DNA of 61,968 bases from positions 1 to 61,968 of the forward strand of contig NZ_JAQZBC010000018.1 in the NCBI RefSeq assembly GCF_029239295.1, given 5' to 3'. The stretch is from Sphingomonas sp. (GTDB lineage: Bacteria; Pseudomonadota; Alphaproteobacteria; Sphingomonadales; Sphingomonadaceae). Position 1 is the stretch's first letter; every line of letters begins with the position of its first letter. The position numbers and the translations under genes were made by a program. Under the pieces are notes generated by a model. That model did no database searches, was not told where the DNA came from, and saw only the letters and a list, made by a program, of their open reading frames with translations. Positions 17,301 to 24,518 of the stretch are shown piece by piece.

Positions 17301-17792
17301 CCCCGCGATCCCGGTGCCGGCCTCCAGCGTGATCTGCGCCGCATCGTCACGCCCGCGCAGGATCGCCTCGCCGCCGTCGCGCAGCCGCTGATGGTCCAGC
17401 CCGAACATCCGCTCGAACGCCGTCCGGTCGACTCCGGCAAGCAGTTGCGCCAGCACGTCACCCGTCATTGGCGCGCCGGTCGCCGGGTGGAGCAGCGTGT
17501 CCTTGTTGCCCTTGCGCCGCACCGCCTCGATGGTGCGTCCCTCGGCCTCGATCATCCCGCGGATGCGCAGGTCGCCATAGCCAAAGCGCCAGCCCTGCGT
17601 CGTCTGCCCGGCTATCCCGAACAGGAAGTCGCCGATCGCGTGCAGCGTGGTCGATTTGCCCGCCTCGTTCGGCCCGACGATGAGGTGCAGGTCGCCCTCC
17701 CCTGCCGCCTCGCCCGGCGCTTCCCCGAAATCGAGCAGACGGTCGGCAAAGCCGCCGTAGCGGATCAGTTCAAGCTGGCGGAACCGCATCAA
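14334..17792 (-). CDS. YhaN-like AAA ATPase with long coiled coil (SbcC/Rad50-related)
   Basis: This 1152-residue protein begins with an SMC/Rad50-type ATPase half. Its Walker A motif GPNEAGKST is at residues 40-48, inside HLIVGPNEAGKSTTLHAIGD. A very long Ala/Arg/Glu-rich coiled coil follows (~200-1000). Near the C-terminus are an ABC-type signature (LSEGTRDQ, ~1062) and Walker B with IVCDDLL (~1087). The start overlaps the end of the nuclease gene by 4 bp (ATGA), so the two are translationally coupled. Together they resemble the YhaN/YhaO or SbcC/SbcD nuclease complexes that process DNA ends or hairpins. The position next to a plasmid partition block suggests a role in replicon maintenance or defence, which is inference. 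Confidence 0.85.
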   Translation of the reverse strand: MMRFRQLELIRYGGFADRLLDFGEAPGEAAGEGDLHLIVGPNEAGKSTTLHAIGDFLFGIAGQTTQGWRFGYGDLRIRGMIEAEGRTIEAVRRKGNKDTLLHPATGAPMTGDVLAQLLAGVDRTAFERMFGLDHQRLRDGGEAILRGRDDAAQITLEAGTGIAGIGKALETLTGEAAELFKPSASKPLVNKLMAERADALKRVREASIGERDWGEEKQRRAAAEERRAALLAENDALTREETRLDRIRRARAPLTRRASAQASLEALGAPADLPTDAGEQLIHARTDRRTASALETQLQGDLDRVAHAIGGIAVAADVLALDTRIAALEERRPVIEKAAGDLSRRRARRDEIDARLAAARAEAGLAPDAPLPGAVWRRRASAWLQGRREAAAAASEAAKRRADLTQRVEELTRDIASLPAAADTAMLEAALATLPADAAGEQKRAAADHARRVARAAEQVALLAPWRGEGAALAAMVLPSPSTAATIARAIAEARDTALAARREADAQDSERIRGESRIAALAAGEELPTGEAIRAARDARDALVDDLLSGRSVAAGAMRGAVARADGLADRRNAQAARMADHAAAVAACDLAVALRDAALARAARAEQDGAARDAEWAALLTPLGFAEAVPPADWPSWVERRGQALSAQREAAEAAAALAALETQAAEARAAVAAALRALGVEAPSDAAMLVPTAQSQVRRAIETASTRAGLEKALARATAELAVADRNDVAGQRDEQAEAVRLAELLRDAGLPDTAGADALADALAAIEGVAEDLTSRADVDRQIVAMEEDAQAFAAETAAVVAALARSSDEPATRIVAALARELREAESARERLAGLEAERERLTQEKEKAAAQRLAAERVIASLRERIGADDEAALDAAVAAAGERARLLVTLRDAEAELAELAGAGGLSALAEEVAALSPEEEAIAQRAVTERRAEVAAAREEVGRALAEAEAAFARAAEDSSAADAQQIVADSAAAMGAAAEAHVEAVAAAALLRWVLDRHRQVNQAPLIERAGALFATVTAGAFEGLSVDYDDNDRPAIRAVRAGGAAVGVEALSEGTRDQLYLALRLGAIETGQRALPIVCDDLLITADDDRAAAMLRVLAVAARRNQVLLFTHHAHLIDVARTALGDGAFRLHRLEPQALATA

Positions 17793-19036
17793 TCGTCTCC
17801 CTCGCCCAGCCGTGCCGCCACCGCGGCCCGCGCCGCGCCCAGCAGCGCCGCCGCATCGCCGGCCCGCGCGGCCGTCACCAGCGGCGCCACATCGGAATCG
17901 CCCACGTCGGCCGGCAGCTTCGCCACCAGCGGCGCGGTCGCCGCCGCCACGGCGCGCGCGCAGTCAGGATCGTTCAGCGCCTCGTCTAGCAACTGGACCA
18001 GCTCGGGTGGCAGGCCAATCGGCACCGAGTCATCGGTCGCCAGCCGCACCTTCTCGATCCACAATTCGCCGGAGACGCCCGCCGCCGTCGCGCGCACCTC
18101 CCCTTCCGCCCAGGCCGGGTCGGCCCGCATCCGCCGGCCGACCTCGCCGTCCGCGATCACTCTCACCCGCGCCGCCAGCGGGCGACCGTCCGCCTCCTGT
18201 ACGCTGCCGGCCAGCAGCCGCCGGATCTCGCCCAGCGCCTCGGCATAATCGCTCGCGCCGCGCACATCGGCCGCCACCTGCGCCCAGCGCGCTTCGTCAC
18301 ACGCGCGATGCTCGACGGATCGTACCGCGCCATCCTCAACGCGCACCAGCATCGCGCCCTTCGCGCCCGTCTCGCGCACGTTTCGCCCCTGCGTATTGCC
18401 GGGGAAGACGATGTGCGGATGTTCGGAGCGGATCGCCGGCTCATGCACATGGCCCAGCGCCCAATAATCATGCCCCGCCGCCTGCAATTCGCCCAGCGAG
18501 CATGGCGCGTAATTGGCATGGCCAACATGCCCGTCGAGCGCGGTGTGCAGCGCGGCGATGTTGAACAGGCCGCGCTCCGGCGGGCAGTAGGTCGCGGCGA
18601 TATTCTCCGTCGTCGCCGCCTCGCGGTAACTGCGCCCGTGGATCGCCACCCCCAGATCGTCGAAGCGCACCGTCTCGCACTGCCGGTTGCTCAGCAGGAA
18701 CACGCCCTCGGGCGGGGTGAAATGGCGCGACACGCGGCTTTCCGCGTCGTGATTGCCGAACAGCACCACCGCAGGGATGCCGGCGCGTGTCAGCCGTGCG
18801 AGCTCGCGGATCGCGAATTGCCCGGTCGCCTGATCCTTCCACGTCCCGTCATACAGGTCGCCCGCAATCACCACGAAGCGCGCGCCTTCGGCAATGGCGA
18901 GATCGACGACGTTGGAGAACGCCCGCCGTGTCGCCCCGCGCACCAGCTCGGAAAACGCCTCGTCCTTGCGGCTCAGCCCCGCCAGCGGGCTGTCGAGGTG
19001 AATGTCGGCCGCGTGGATGAAGGTGAAATCGGTCAT
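17789..19036 (-). CDS. YhaO/SbcD-like metallophosphoesterase DNA exonuclease
   Basis: This 415-residue protein carries the calcineurin-like phosphoesterase motifs of the Mre11/SbcD family in order: HAADIHLDSPL (DxH), VIAGDLYDG (GDxxD), LFGNHDAES (GNHD), an IAALHTALDGH histidine and GHVHEP. These coordinate two metal ions for nuclease activity. The C-terminal ~130 residues form the capping/ATPase-docking part. It precedes, and overlaps by 4 bp, the YhaN-like ATPase gene, its expected partner. The toxin-antitoxin operon ends only 13 bp away upstream of it on the same strand, so transcription may run from antitoxin through to the ATPase. Confidence 0.87.
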   Translation of the reverse strand: MTDFTFIHAADIHLDSPLAGLSRKDEAFSELVRGATRRAFSNVVDLAIAEGARFVVIAGDLYDGTWKDQATGQFAIRELARLTRAGIPAVVLFGNHDAESRVSRHFTPPEGVFLLSNRQCETVRFDDLGVAIHGRSYREAATTENIAATYCPPERGLFNIAALHTALDGHVGHANYAPCSLGELQAAGHDYWALGHVHEPAIRSEHPHIVFPGNTQGRNVRETGAKGAMLVRVEDGAVRSVEHRACDEARWAQVAADVRGASDYAEALGEIRRLLAGSVQEADGRPLAARVRVIADGEVGRRMRADPAWAEGEVRATAAGVSGELWIEKVRLATDDSVPIGLPPELVQLLDEALNDPDCARAVAAATAPLVAKLPADVGDSDVAPLVTAARAGDAAALLGAARAAVAARLGEGDD

Positions 19037-19049
19037 TCGGCAATTCCCA

Positions 19050-19379
19050 TCAGCGCAGCAGCCGTTCTTCCAGCAGCTGCGTGAAATCGCGCCGGCCGTG
19101 CGCGATCAGCAGGATCACGACGCGCGTGTCCCAAAGGCGATAGACGATGCGATAAGGCGCGGCGATGATCTGGCGAAACTCGCTCATCCCCAGCGGCTCC
19201 AGCTCGGGCAGGATCGCGCCGCGCAACGGAAACGTCTCCAGCCGCTCGATCCGCTCGAGCAACTGATCGAGGAACCGGTCCGCCGCGTCATCGCCCCCCT
19301 GCCCCGCAATCCAGCCATGGATCGCGGCCAGATCGCCCTCGGCGCCCTCGGTCAGTTCGACATCGTAACGCGCCGTCAC
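19050..19379 (-). CDS. ParE/RelE-superfamily toxin
   Basis: The 109-residue protein has the ParE/RelE fold pattern: an N-terminal YDVELTEGAEGDLAAIHGWI helix, FPLRGAILPEL, and the C-terminal YRIVYRLWDTRVVILLIAHG strand segment followed by RRDF. ParE-type members poison DNA gyrase, while RelE-type members cut mRNA; sequence alone does not decide. Translation starts at a GTG whose bases overlap the antitoxin stop codon (GTGA), a common coupling in such operons. Beside parA/parB/rep it would act as an addiction module for the replicon. Confidence 0.87.
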   Translation of the reverse strand: MTARYDVELTEGAEGDLAAIHGWIAGQGGDDAADRFLDQLLERIERLETFPLRGAILPELEPLGMSEFRQIIAAPYRIVYRLWDTRVVILLIAHGRRDFTQLLEERLLR

Positions 19380-19651
19380 GCGGCGGGATCACGCCGCCGC
19401 AGTCGCTCGATCGCCGCACGGGCCGGCACGGTGCGCCCGGCCGCGACATCCTGCGTGCCCAGCGCCATCAGCTTCAGCAGCGCCATCGTCTGGCGCGTGC
19501 GCTCATAGGCGGCGACATCCTGCAGCACTGCCTTTGCCTCGCCATTCTGGGTAATGATCACCGGCTCCCCACCATCACCGATGGTGCGCAGCAGTTCGGC
19601 GGCATTGGCCTTGAGGTAGCTGACGGGGCGAATCTGGTCGGCAAGCGGCAT
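19376..19651 (-). CDS. Phd/YefM-type antitoxin
   Basis: This 91-residue protein has the Phd/YefM N-terminal DNA-binding half: IRPVSYLKANAAELLRTI, then EPVIITQNGEAKAVLQDV. The charged C-terminal tail is the usual toxin-binding segment. It is the first gene of the operon; its stop overlaps the toxin start. A 15-bp palindrome 13 bp upstream of its ATG is the expected autoregulatory operator. Confidence 0.87.
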   Translation of the reverse strand: MPLADQIRPVSYLKANAAELLRTIGDGGEPVIITQNGEAKAVLQDVAAYERTRQTMALLKLMALGTQDVAAGRTVPARAAIERLRRRDPAA

Positions 19652-19663
19652 GGTGGATGTCCT

Positions 19664-19678
19664 TATTCGGTCCGAATA
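19664..19678. promoter_or_regulatory. Palindromic operator of the toxin-antitoxin operon
   Basis: TATTCGG-T-CCGAATA is a perfect 7-bp inverted repeat around one base, 13 bp from the antitoxin start. A partial repeat of the right part (GGTCCG) follows at once. Phd-type antitoxins bind such palindromes over their own promoter, so an autorepression site is the likely role. Confidence 0.6.
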
Positions 19679-19799
19679 TGGTCCGCTGGTCAGCCAAGTG
19701 CAACCATCTTGGCACGTTCCTTCCTTATTCCTTGCGCATTTGAAGTACTTTATGGCAGACCCTTGCGGACAAGCTTCAATTGCGCGTCGGGGTGACTTC

Positions 19800-20999
19800 A
19801 TGAATGCAATCACCAGCCAGATTGGTGATCTTGCCGACGCCGGCGAGCGGATGATCGAACGGCTGCGTCGCAAGGCGTTTTTGCCTGAAAGCCGCAAGGG
19901 TCTCAACGTCCGGTTCGGCATTGCGGAGGCTGCCGCGCTGCTCGGCTGCTCCACCAATCGCATCCGCATGGCGGAGGATGACGGCCGCCTTCCGCCGCCC
20001 CCGGCGAGCGAGAACGGCCGGCGTCTCGGCTATTCGGTCGAGGAGCTGCTGCACATGCGCCAGGTCCTCGGCGCCTCCCCTGCCCGCGCGCCGCTCGACG
20101 TGCCGGCCGTCATCGCGGTGCAGAACTTCAAGGGCGGCGTCGGCAAATCCACCGTCACCACCCACCTCGCGCATTATTTCGCAGTGCAGGGCTACCGCGT
20201 GCTGGTGGTCGATTGCGACAGCCAGGCGACCACGACCACGCTGTTCGGCTTCAACCCGCATTTCAACATCACGCGCGAAGAAACGCTCTACCCCTATCTC
20301 TCGATCGATCCGACGCAGGCGGACCTTGGCTATGCGGTGAAGCGCACGCCATGGCCCAACGTCGACCTGATCCCCTCGAACCTTGAGCTGTTCGACGTGG
20401 AATATGAGCTCGCGGCCGCGGGATCGGACGGACAATCGGTGCTGGCGGCGCGCTTTCGCAAGCTGAAGCAGGGGCTGATCGATCTTGCGGCGGATTATGA
20501 CGTCGTCATCCTCGATCCGCCGCCCGCGCTCGGCACGATCAGCCTTGCGGTGATGCAGGCGGCCAATGCGCTGCTCGTGCCGCTGGCGGCGACCACGCCC
20601 GATTTCTGCTCCACCGTGCAGTTCCTCTCGATGATGGACCAGGTGCTTCGCCAGCTGGAAAGCGTTGGAATTGCTGTTGATTACAGCTTCGTGCGGCTGA
20701 TCTGCTCGAAATTCGACGCCAATGATCCCAGCCATGCGATGGTCCGCGCGATCATGGAGCAGAGCTTCGGTTCGGCGCTTCTGCCAGTTCCGATCCTCGA
20801 CAGCGCAGAGATCAGCCACGCCGCCATGCGGATGATGACCGTGTATGAGCTGGAGCGGCCGATCGGCACGCCCCGGACGCACAAACGGTCGCGTGCCAAC
20901 CTCGATGAGGCGATGGGTCAGATCGAGCAGCTGGTGCGTCAGGGATGGGGCCGGGTGGCGCCTGCGCGCGAGGAGGATGTGATCCATGCCGCGGCATAG
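19800..20999 (+). CDS. parA: Plasmid partition ATPase ParA
   Basis: The 399-residue product starts at the ATG at 19800, which has GGGGTGA upstream; an in-frame ATG at 19752 is less well placed. Residues ~38-68 form a MerR-like helix-turn-helix (FGIAEAAALLGCSTNRIRMA), as in large plasmid ParA proteins that repress their own operon. The deviant Walker A KGGVGKST is at 111-118. DCDSQAT (switch region) and VVILDPPPALG (Walker B) follow. ParA forms dynamic filaments on nucleoid DNA that position plasmid copies through ParB-parS. It is followed by parB and rep in the same direction, a repABC-like order. Confidence 0.95.
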   Translation: MNAITSQIGDLADAGERMIERLRRKAFLPESRKGLNVRFGIAEAAALLGCSTNRIRMAEDDGRLPPPPASENGRRLGYSVEELLHMRQVLGASPARAPLDVPAVIAVQNFKGGVGKSTVTTHLAHYFAVQGYRVLVVDCDSQATTTTLFGFNPHFNITREETLYPYLSIDPTQADLGYAVKRTPWPNVDLIPSNLELFDVEYELAAAGSDGQSVLAARFRKLKQGLIDLAADYDVVILDPPPALGTISLAVMQAANALLVPLAATTPDFCSTVQFLSMMDQVLRQLESVGIAVDYSFVRLICSKFDANDPSHAMVRAIMEQSFGSALLPVPILDSAEISHAAMRMMTVYELERPIGTPRTHKRSRANLDEAMGQIEQLVRQGWGRVAPAREEDVIHAAA

Positions 21000-21094
21000 T
21001 GTCACCAGCCAGCCGCCTGCGCAGCGCGGATTACGCCCTGGGGCTTTCCTACGCGGCAATGTTCTTACTATGTTCCGTGCGATGGAGGGGCAGC

Positions 21095-22198
21095 ATGGCG
21101 CGTAAGCAATCCGATTATCTCGCGGGCCTGTTGGCCGATGACGAGCCGCCCGCACCGGCGCCACAGGCGGCCGCGTCCTCGGAAGCGCCAGCTGTGCAGG
21201 ATGGTATTGCGCCCTCCCCTCCCCCGCCCGCCATGCCACCGCGGGAGCGGCTTCGCGGCACTACGCTGCTCGGGCGGGAATCCGCGCTCGCCCGTGTCGC
21301 AAGCGGCGAAGTGCGGCAGGTCACGCAGCTGCTGCTTGATCCTGCCCGTGTGCGGATCTGGCCGGGCAACGCACGCTCTTATGGCCACCTGACCGAGGAG
21401 GGCTGCCGCGAGCTGATCGATTCGATCATCGCCGAGGGCGGACAGAAAGTCCCAGCGGTTGTCCGCCGGGTAGAGGGCGATCCGAAGTACGATTATGAAG
21501 TGATCGCCGGCACGCGACGACACTGGTCGATCTCGTGGCTGCGCGCCCACTCCTACCCTGACATGATGTTCGTCGCGCAGGTGGCGGTACTCGACGACGA
21601 GGCGGCGTTTCGCCTCGCCGATCTCGAGAACCGCGCGCGCAAGGACGTCTCGGACCTTGAACGCGCGCGCAACTATGCCGCCGCGCTCAAGAGCCACTAT
21701 GACAATCACCTGACGCGAATGGCCGAACGGCTGAAGCTGTCAAAGGGCTGGCTGTCGAAGATGCTGAAGGTGGCCAGTCTGCCCGATGCCGTGATCGAGG
21801 CGTTCGCCTCGCCGGCGGACGTCCAGCTGAAGCCCGCCTATGCGCTTGCCCAGGCGCTTGATGATCGCACCTCCGCGCCCGCCATTCTTGCCAAGGCATG
21901 GGCGCTTGCGCGCGATCAGCAGACACGTCGCGCGCAGGGCCTAAGCCCCTGGAACGCGGCCGAGGTCGTGCGCCAGTTGCTCGAAGCTCCCAAGGCGGCA
22001 GGCTCTCAGGCGAGTGATCAGCCATGGGTGTGGACCACCGCGCATGGCCGCCCTGCCCTCACCGTCCAGTCGGCAAACCGGCAGGGCGTGACGATCCGTC
22101 TTCACGCCGGGTCGGGCGCGGACAACAATGAACTCGCCGACGCGCTGCGACATGCGCTCACTCATCTTGAATCTGAGGGCCGGGGGTTAAAGCGTTGA
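21095..22198 (+). CDS. parB: Centromere-binding partition protein ParB
   Basis: This 367-residue protein starts at the ATG at 21095 with GGAGGGG upstream. After a Pro/Ala-rich N-terminus comes the ParB/Srx domain: LLLDPARVRIWPGNARSYG, LIDSIIAEGGQKVPAVVRR and the nucleotide-binding YEVIAGTRRH. A helix-turn-helix region follows (MAERLKLSKGWLSKMLKVAS), then a C-terminal dimerisation part. It would load on parS sites and activate ParA. The nearest candidate parS palindromes begin 60 bp after its stop codon. Confidence 0.93.
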   Translation: MARKQSDYLAGLLADDEPPAPAPQAAASSEAPAVQDGIAPSPPPPAMPPRERLRGTTLLGRESALARVASGEVRQVTQLLLDPARVRIWPGNARSYGHLTEEGCRELIDSIIAEGGQKVPAVVRRVEGDPKYDYEVIAGTRRHWSISWLRAHSYPDMMFVAQVAVLDDEAAFRLADLENRARKDVSDLERARNYAAALKSHYDNHLTRMAERLKLSKGWLSKMLKVASLPDAVIEAFASPADVQLKPAYALAQALDDRTSAPAILAKAWALARDQQTRRAQGLSPWNAAEVVRQLLEAPKAAGSQASDQPWVWTTAHGRPALTVQSANRQGVTIRLHAGSGADNNELADALRHALTHLESEGRGLKR

Positions 22199-22257
22199 AG
22201 AGCGCTTTTATCCCCTCACACGCACCAACTTCGTCAACTTCCCGACGGGGGCAGCGT

Positions 22258-22273
22258 GTTTCCCCGGGGAAAC
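22258..22273. promoter_or_regulatory. parS-like palindrome, copy 1
   Basis: GTTTCCCCGGGGAAAC is a perfect 16-bp palindrome between parB and rep. Its GTT...AAC ends match the general form of plasmid ParB sites. Three identical cores occur, all within ~1 kb of parB. Confidence 0.65.
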
Positions 22274-22309
22274 CTGGCTCTTTGCCTGCTCCCCGCGTTC
22301 CGTACGATC

Positions 22310-22333
22310 GGGTGTTTCCCCGGGGAAACACCC
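22310..22333. promoter_or_regulatory. parS-like palindrome, copy 2 (extended), next to the rep start
   Basis: The same 16-bp core (22314-22329) is extended to a perfect 24-bp palindrome by GGGT/ACCC flanks. It ends one base before the rep GTG codon at 22335. Its right arm is the only purine-rich stretch that could serve as the rep ribosome-binding site, so ParB binding or RNA folding here could affect rep expression. Confidence 0.65.
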
Positions 22334-22334
22334 A

Positions 22335-23624
22335 GTGACGCGTGCCAGCCGAGAGGCTGTCACCGACCAATTCGACATGTTCCTCCCCTATCTCGCCGAT
22401 ATGCCGATGCGCGATCAGCGGGAGATGATGGAGCGCCCGTTCTTCAGCCTGGCCAAGTCGAAACGGGTAAAACCGATCGACTATCAAAGCCCGGACGGCA
22501 AATTGTGGGTCCATGTCTCGGCCAATCCCGATTACGGCATGGCCACGATCTGGGATGCCGACATCCTGATCTACTGCGCCAGCGTCCTCGCCGACATGGC
22601 CCGCAGAGGCGTCAACGATGTGCCGCGAAAGCTGCACCTGATGCCCTATGATCTTCTTCGCGCCATCGGTCGTCCGACGACGGGCCGCGCGTATGAATTG
22701 CTCGGCCAGTCGCTCGATCGTCTCGTTGCAACCACCATTAAAACCAATATTCGCGCCGAAAACCGCCGCGAGGCGACGTTCAGCTGGCTCGACGGCTGGA
22801 CCCAACTGGTCGACGAGAAGACCGAGCGCTCACGCGGGATGACGATCGAACTTTCCAACTGGTTTTGGGAAGGCGTGATGATGACCGGCGGCGTGCTCAG
22901 CATCGATCGCGCCTATTTCGATCTGACTGGCGGCCGGGAGCGCTGGCTCTACAAGGTCGCCCGCAAGCATGCCGGCGGCGCTGGCGAGACCGGCTTTGCG
23001 ATTTCCATGCCCACGCTGTTCGAGAAATCGGGCGCCGAGGGTCAATATCGCCGCTTCAAGTTCGAAGTCGCCAAGATCGCCCAGAAAGACCCCCTCCCCG
23101 GCTACACGCTCGCGATCGAGCAGCCGGCTGGCAAGCGCGAGCCAAGCCTGCGCATGCGGCGTCGCTCGGGTCACGCCGTTGCGGTCACCGGAAGCCTCGC
23201 TACGCAGCCGTCCGTGGCCAAAGCTCCGCCAACGACCTTGGCGCCGGTGTCGGATGCCACACCCTGTTTCCCCGGGGAAACAAGCAATCTTCAACCTTCC
23301 ATTCCGACAAGCGACCAGAGCGCCGCAGCTACCCCGTCGACGCCCCCGACCCCCGAGCGCATGGCGGAATTGTCCGACGCCGCGGCGCTGATCCGGCGCT
23401 CCGTCAAGGGTCTCGCAACCCGCGCTACCGCCGGCGATCTAACCGACGCGACGCTGGCCACGCTGCGGGCCGACTATCCCGGCTGGGACTATCAGACGCT
23501 CCACGCGGAATTCCGCCAGTGGATCGACGCCGATCCCGCACGCACGCCGGTCAATTACCAGAACGCCTTCATCGGCTTCGTCAAACGCTGGGATGCCAAG
23601 CACCGTCACGAACTCGGTCGCTAA
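22335..23624 (+). CDS. repA: RPA-family plasmid replication initiator
   Basis: The 429-residue protein matches the replication initiator protein A family of alphaproteobacterial plasmids: FLPYLADMPMRDQREMMERP, FFSLAKSKRVKPIDY, WDADILIYCAS, RAIGRPTTGRAYELL and RERWLYKVARKH. It would bind the iterons of its own origin and open the DNA for replication. The start is a GTG immediately after a 24-bp palindrome, with no conventional Shine-Dalgarno sequence outside it; an internal ATG (FDMFLPY) is an alternative. Residues ~260-330 are a low-complexity linker that contains the third parS-like palindrome. A conserved-looking C-terminal helical part follows (~340-429). Gene order parA-parB-rep-iterons marks a self-replicating unit. 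Confidence 0.92.
   Translation: MTRASREAVTDQFDMFLPYLADMPMRDQREMMERPFFSLAKSKRVKPIDYQSPDGKLWVHVSANPDYGMATIWDADILIYCASVLADMARRGVNDVPRKLHLMPYDLLRAIGRPTTGRAYELLGQSLDRLVATTIKTNIRAENRREATFSWLDGWTQLVDEKTERSRGMTIELSNWFWEGVMMTGGVLSIDRAYFDLTGGRERWLYKVARKHAGGAGETGFAISMPTLFEKSGAEGQYRRFKFEVAKIAQKDPLPGYTLAIEQPAGKREPSLRMRRRSGHAVAVTGSLATQPSVAKAPPTTLAPVSDATPCFPGETSNLQPSIPTSDQSAAATPSTPPTPERMAELSDAAALIRRSVKGLATRATAGDLTDATLATLRADYPGWDYQTLHAEFRQWIDADPARTPVNYQNAFIGFVKRWDAKHRHELGR
23265..23282. promoter_or_regulatory. parS-like palindrome, copy 3, inside rep
   Basis: The 16-bp core GTTTCCCCGGGGAAAC recurs with one extra matching base on each side. It lies in the low-complexity linker of the rep gene (about codons 311-316), where the protein sequence is free to vary, so the site may be kept for its DNA function. 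Confidence 0.6.
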
Positions 23625-24101
23625 AGGCAGGGCAGGGGGCTTCCGCCCGGTGCCCCGCCTCTGCTCCTTTCGCACCTGCACCGGCCTCTCGCAGATCTGC
23701 TCGCCGCAACGCCGGCCAATTGCACCGCCCGTTGCTTCTCCATTCGATCGCCGGCCCATTCGAACGAATGCACGTCCGGGCAGTCATTGCGTCACCCGAC
23801 CGGCGAGTGGTGCAATCTTGCCAGTGCCGATCGCTGCCAACGTACTCAGCAAATCCGTTGAGCGTCACAGGAGAGCCAAAGGCGAAATCTCGCGCGCGCA
23901 GCTTCTTCTCCCCACCGCCGGTTCGGATACCAACAAGCCGGGCAGGGGACACGATCATGCCACGCCGTTCCCGAAGTGTCGGGTCGGCCGCCCGCCTCGC
24001 CAACGTCTGCAATGCCCGAGCGAAGATTTGAACCTCCTCGACGCCCGAGGAGAGTATATCGATTCAATTGCCGACCCATCTCACAGGCATAAGAGCCTGC
24101 A

Positions 24102-24205
24102 CCGACACTCCAGGAACGGTTGTCGCACTTCCGGGAACCATGAGCCGACACTTCGGGAACGCCAGCCTCGCACCTTCAGGAACGAAGGCCCGACACTTCA
24201 GGAAC
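24102..24205 (+). repeat. Five iterons of the replication origin (oriV)
   Basis: Five 16-bp direct repeats with consensus CCGACACTTCAGGAAC start at 24102, 24123, 24145, 24168 and 24190, so the period is 21-23 bp, about two helical turns. Two variants alternate: CCGACACT at copies 1, 3 and 5, TCGCAC at copies 2 and 4. They lie ~480 bp downstream of rep in a gene-free stretch. Regular spacing on one helix face is the usual layout of Rep-binding iterons. Confidence 0.8.
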
Positions 24206-24408
24206 ACCGCCCACCGTTTTTCGTCGCGTTTTCCAGCGCTTAGCGGCCTGCCGCGCAAGGCTAACCTTCTAACATTCTAGATAAACCCTCTAACCAAGCG
24301 AGATGCCAATCCTGGAAGACAAAGAGGATTAAGGCCCAATTCCGGGGAGGCGTGGTCGAGAACCCCGACACGCTCTCCCGCTGCCGCCTCTTCGATCAAG
24401 GTTCGTAC

Positions 24409-24446
24409 GTGACACTTTGCCAAAAAGGCCTCTGGCAGAGTGTCAC
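24409..24446. repeat. Long imperfect inverted repeat upstream of the post-origin gene
   Basis: GTGACACTTTGCCA and TGGCAGAGTGTCAC are 14-bp arms that pair at 13 of 14 positions around a 10-nt loop. It ends 72 bp upstream of the small gene at 24519, so it could be an operator for it, a structured replication signal, or a terminator. Confidence 0.5.
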
Positions 24447-24518
24447 CCACGACAAAGTCGCCCGTTCAGCGCAGAAGAGGGATTCACCTTGCGTTCTTGC
24501 TGTGCTTGACTCCCAGTC

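Larger units (their letters stand above)
23625..24518. other. Origin region without genes (iterons, AT-rich stretch, hairpin)
   Basis: No supported gene lies between rep and the small gene at 24519. The iterons occupy 24102-24205. A less GC-rich stretch follows at ~24206-24310 with repeated CTAACC/TCTAAC steps, a possible DNA-unwinding element. A 38-bp hairpin lies at 24409-24446. No perfect DnaA box was found by eye. Confidence 0.55.

Noticed and set aside
14589..17391. Several long plus-strand open frames opposite the YhaN-like gene
   Set aside because: They are Ala/Arg/Ser- or Pro-rich frames without start signals or domains, which arise from the GC-rich coiled-coil gene on the other strand.
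19776..21239. A 487-codon minus-strand frame opposite parA
   Set aside because: His/Arg-rich shadow composition, while ParA on the plus strand has all Walker motifs.
24102..24205. CRISPR array
   Set aside because: The repeats are 16 bp with only 5-7 bp between them and no cas genes nearby; spacing and position beside rep fit iterons.
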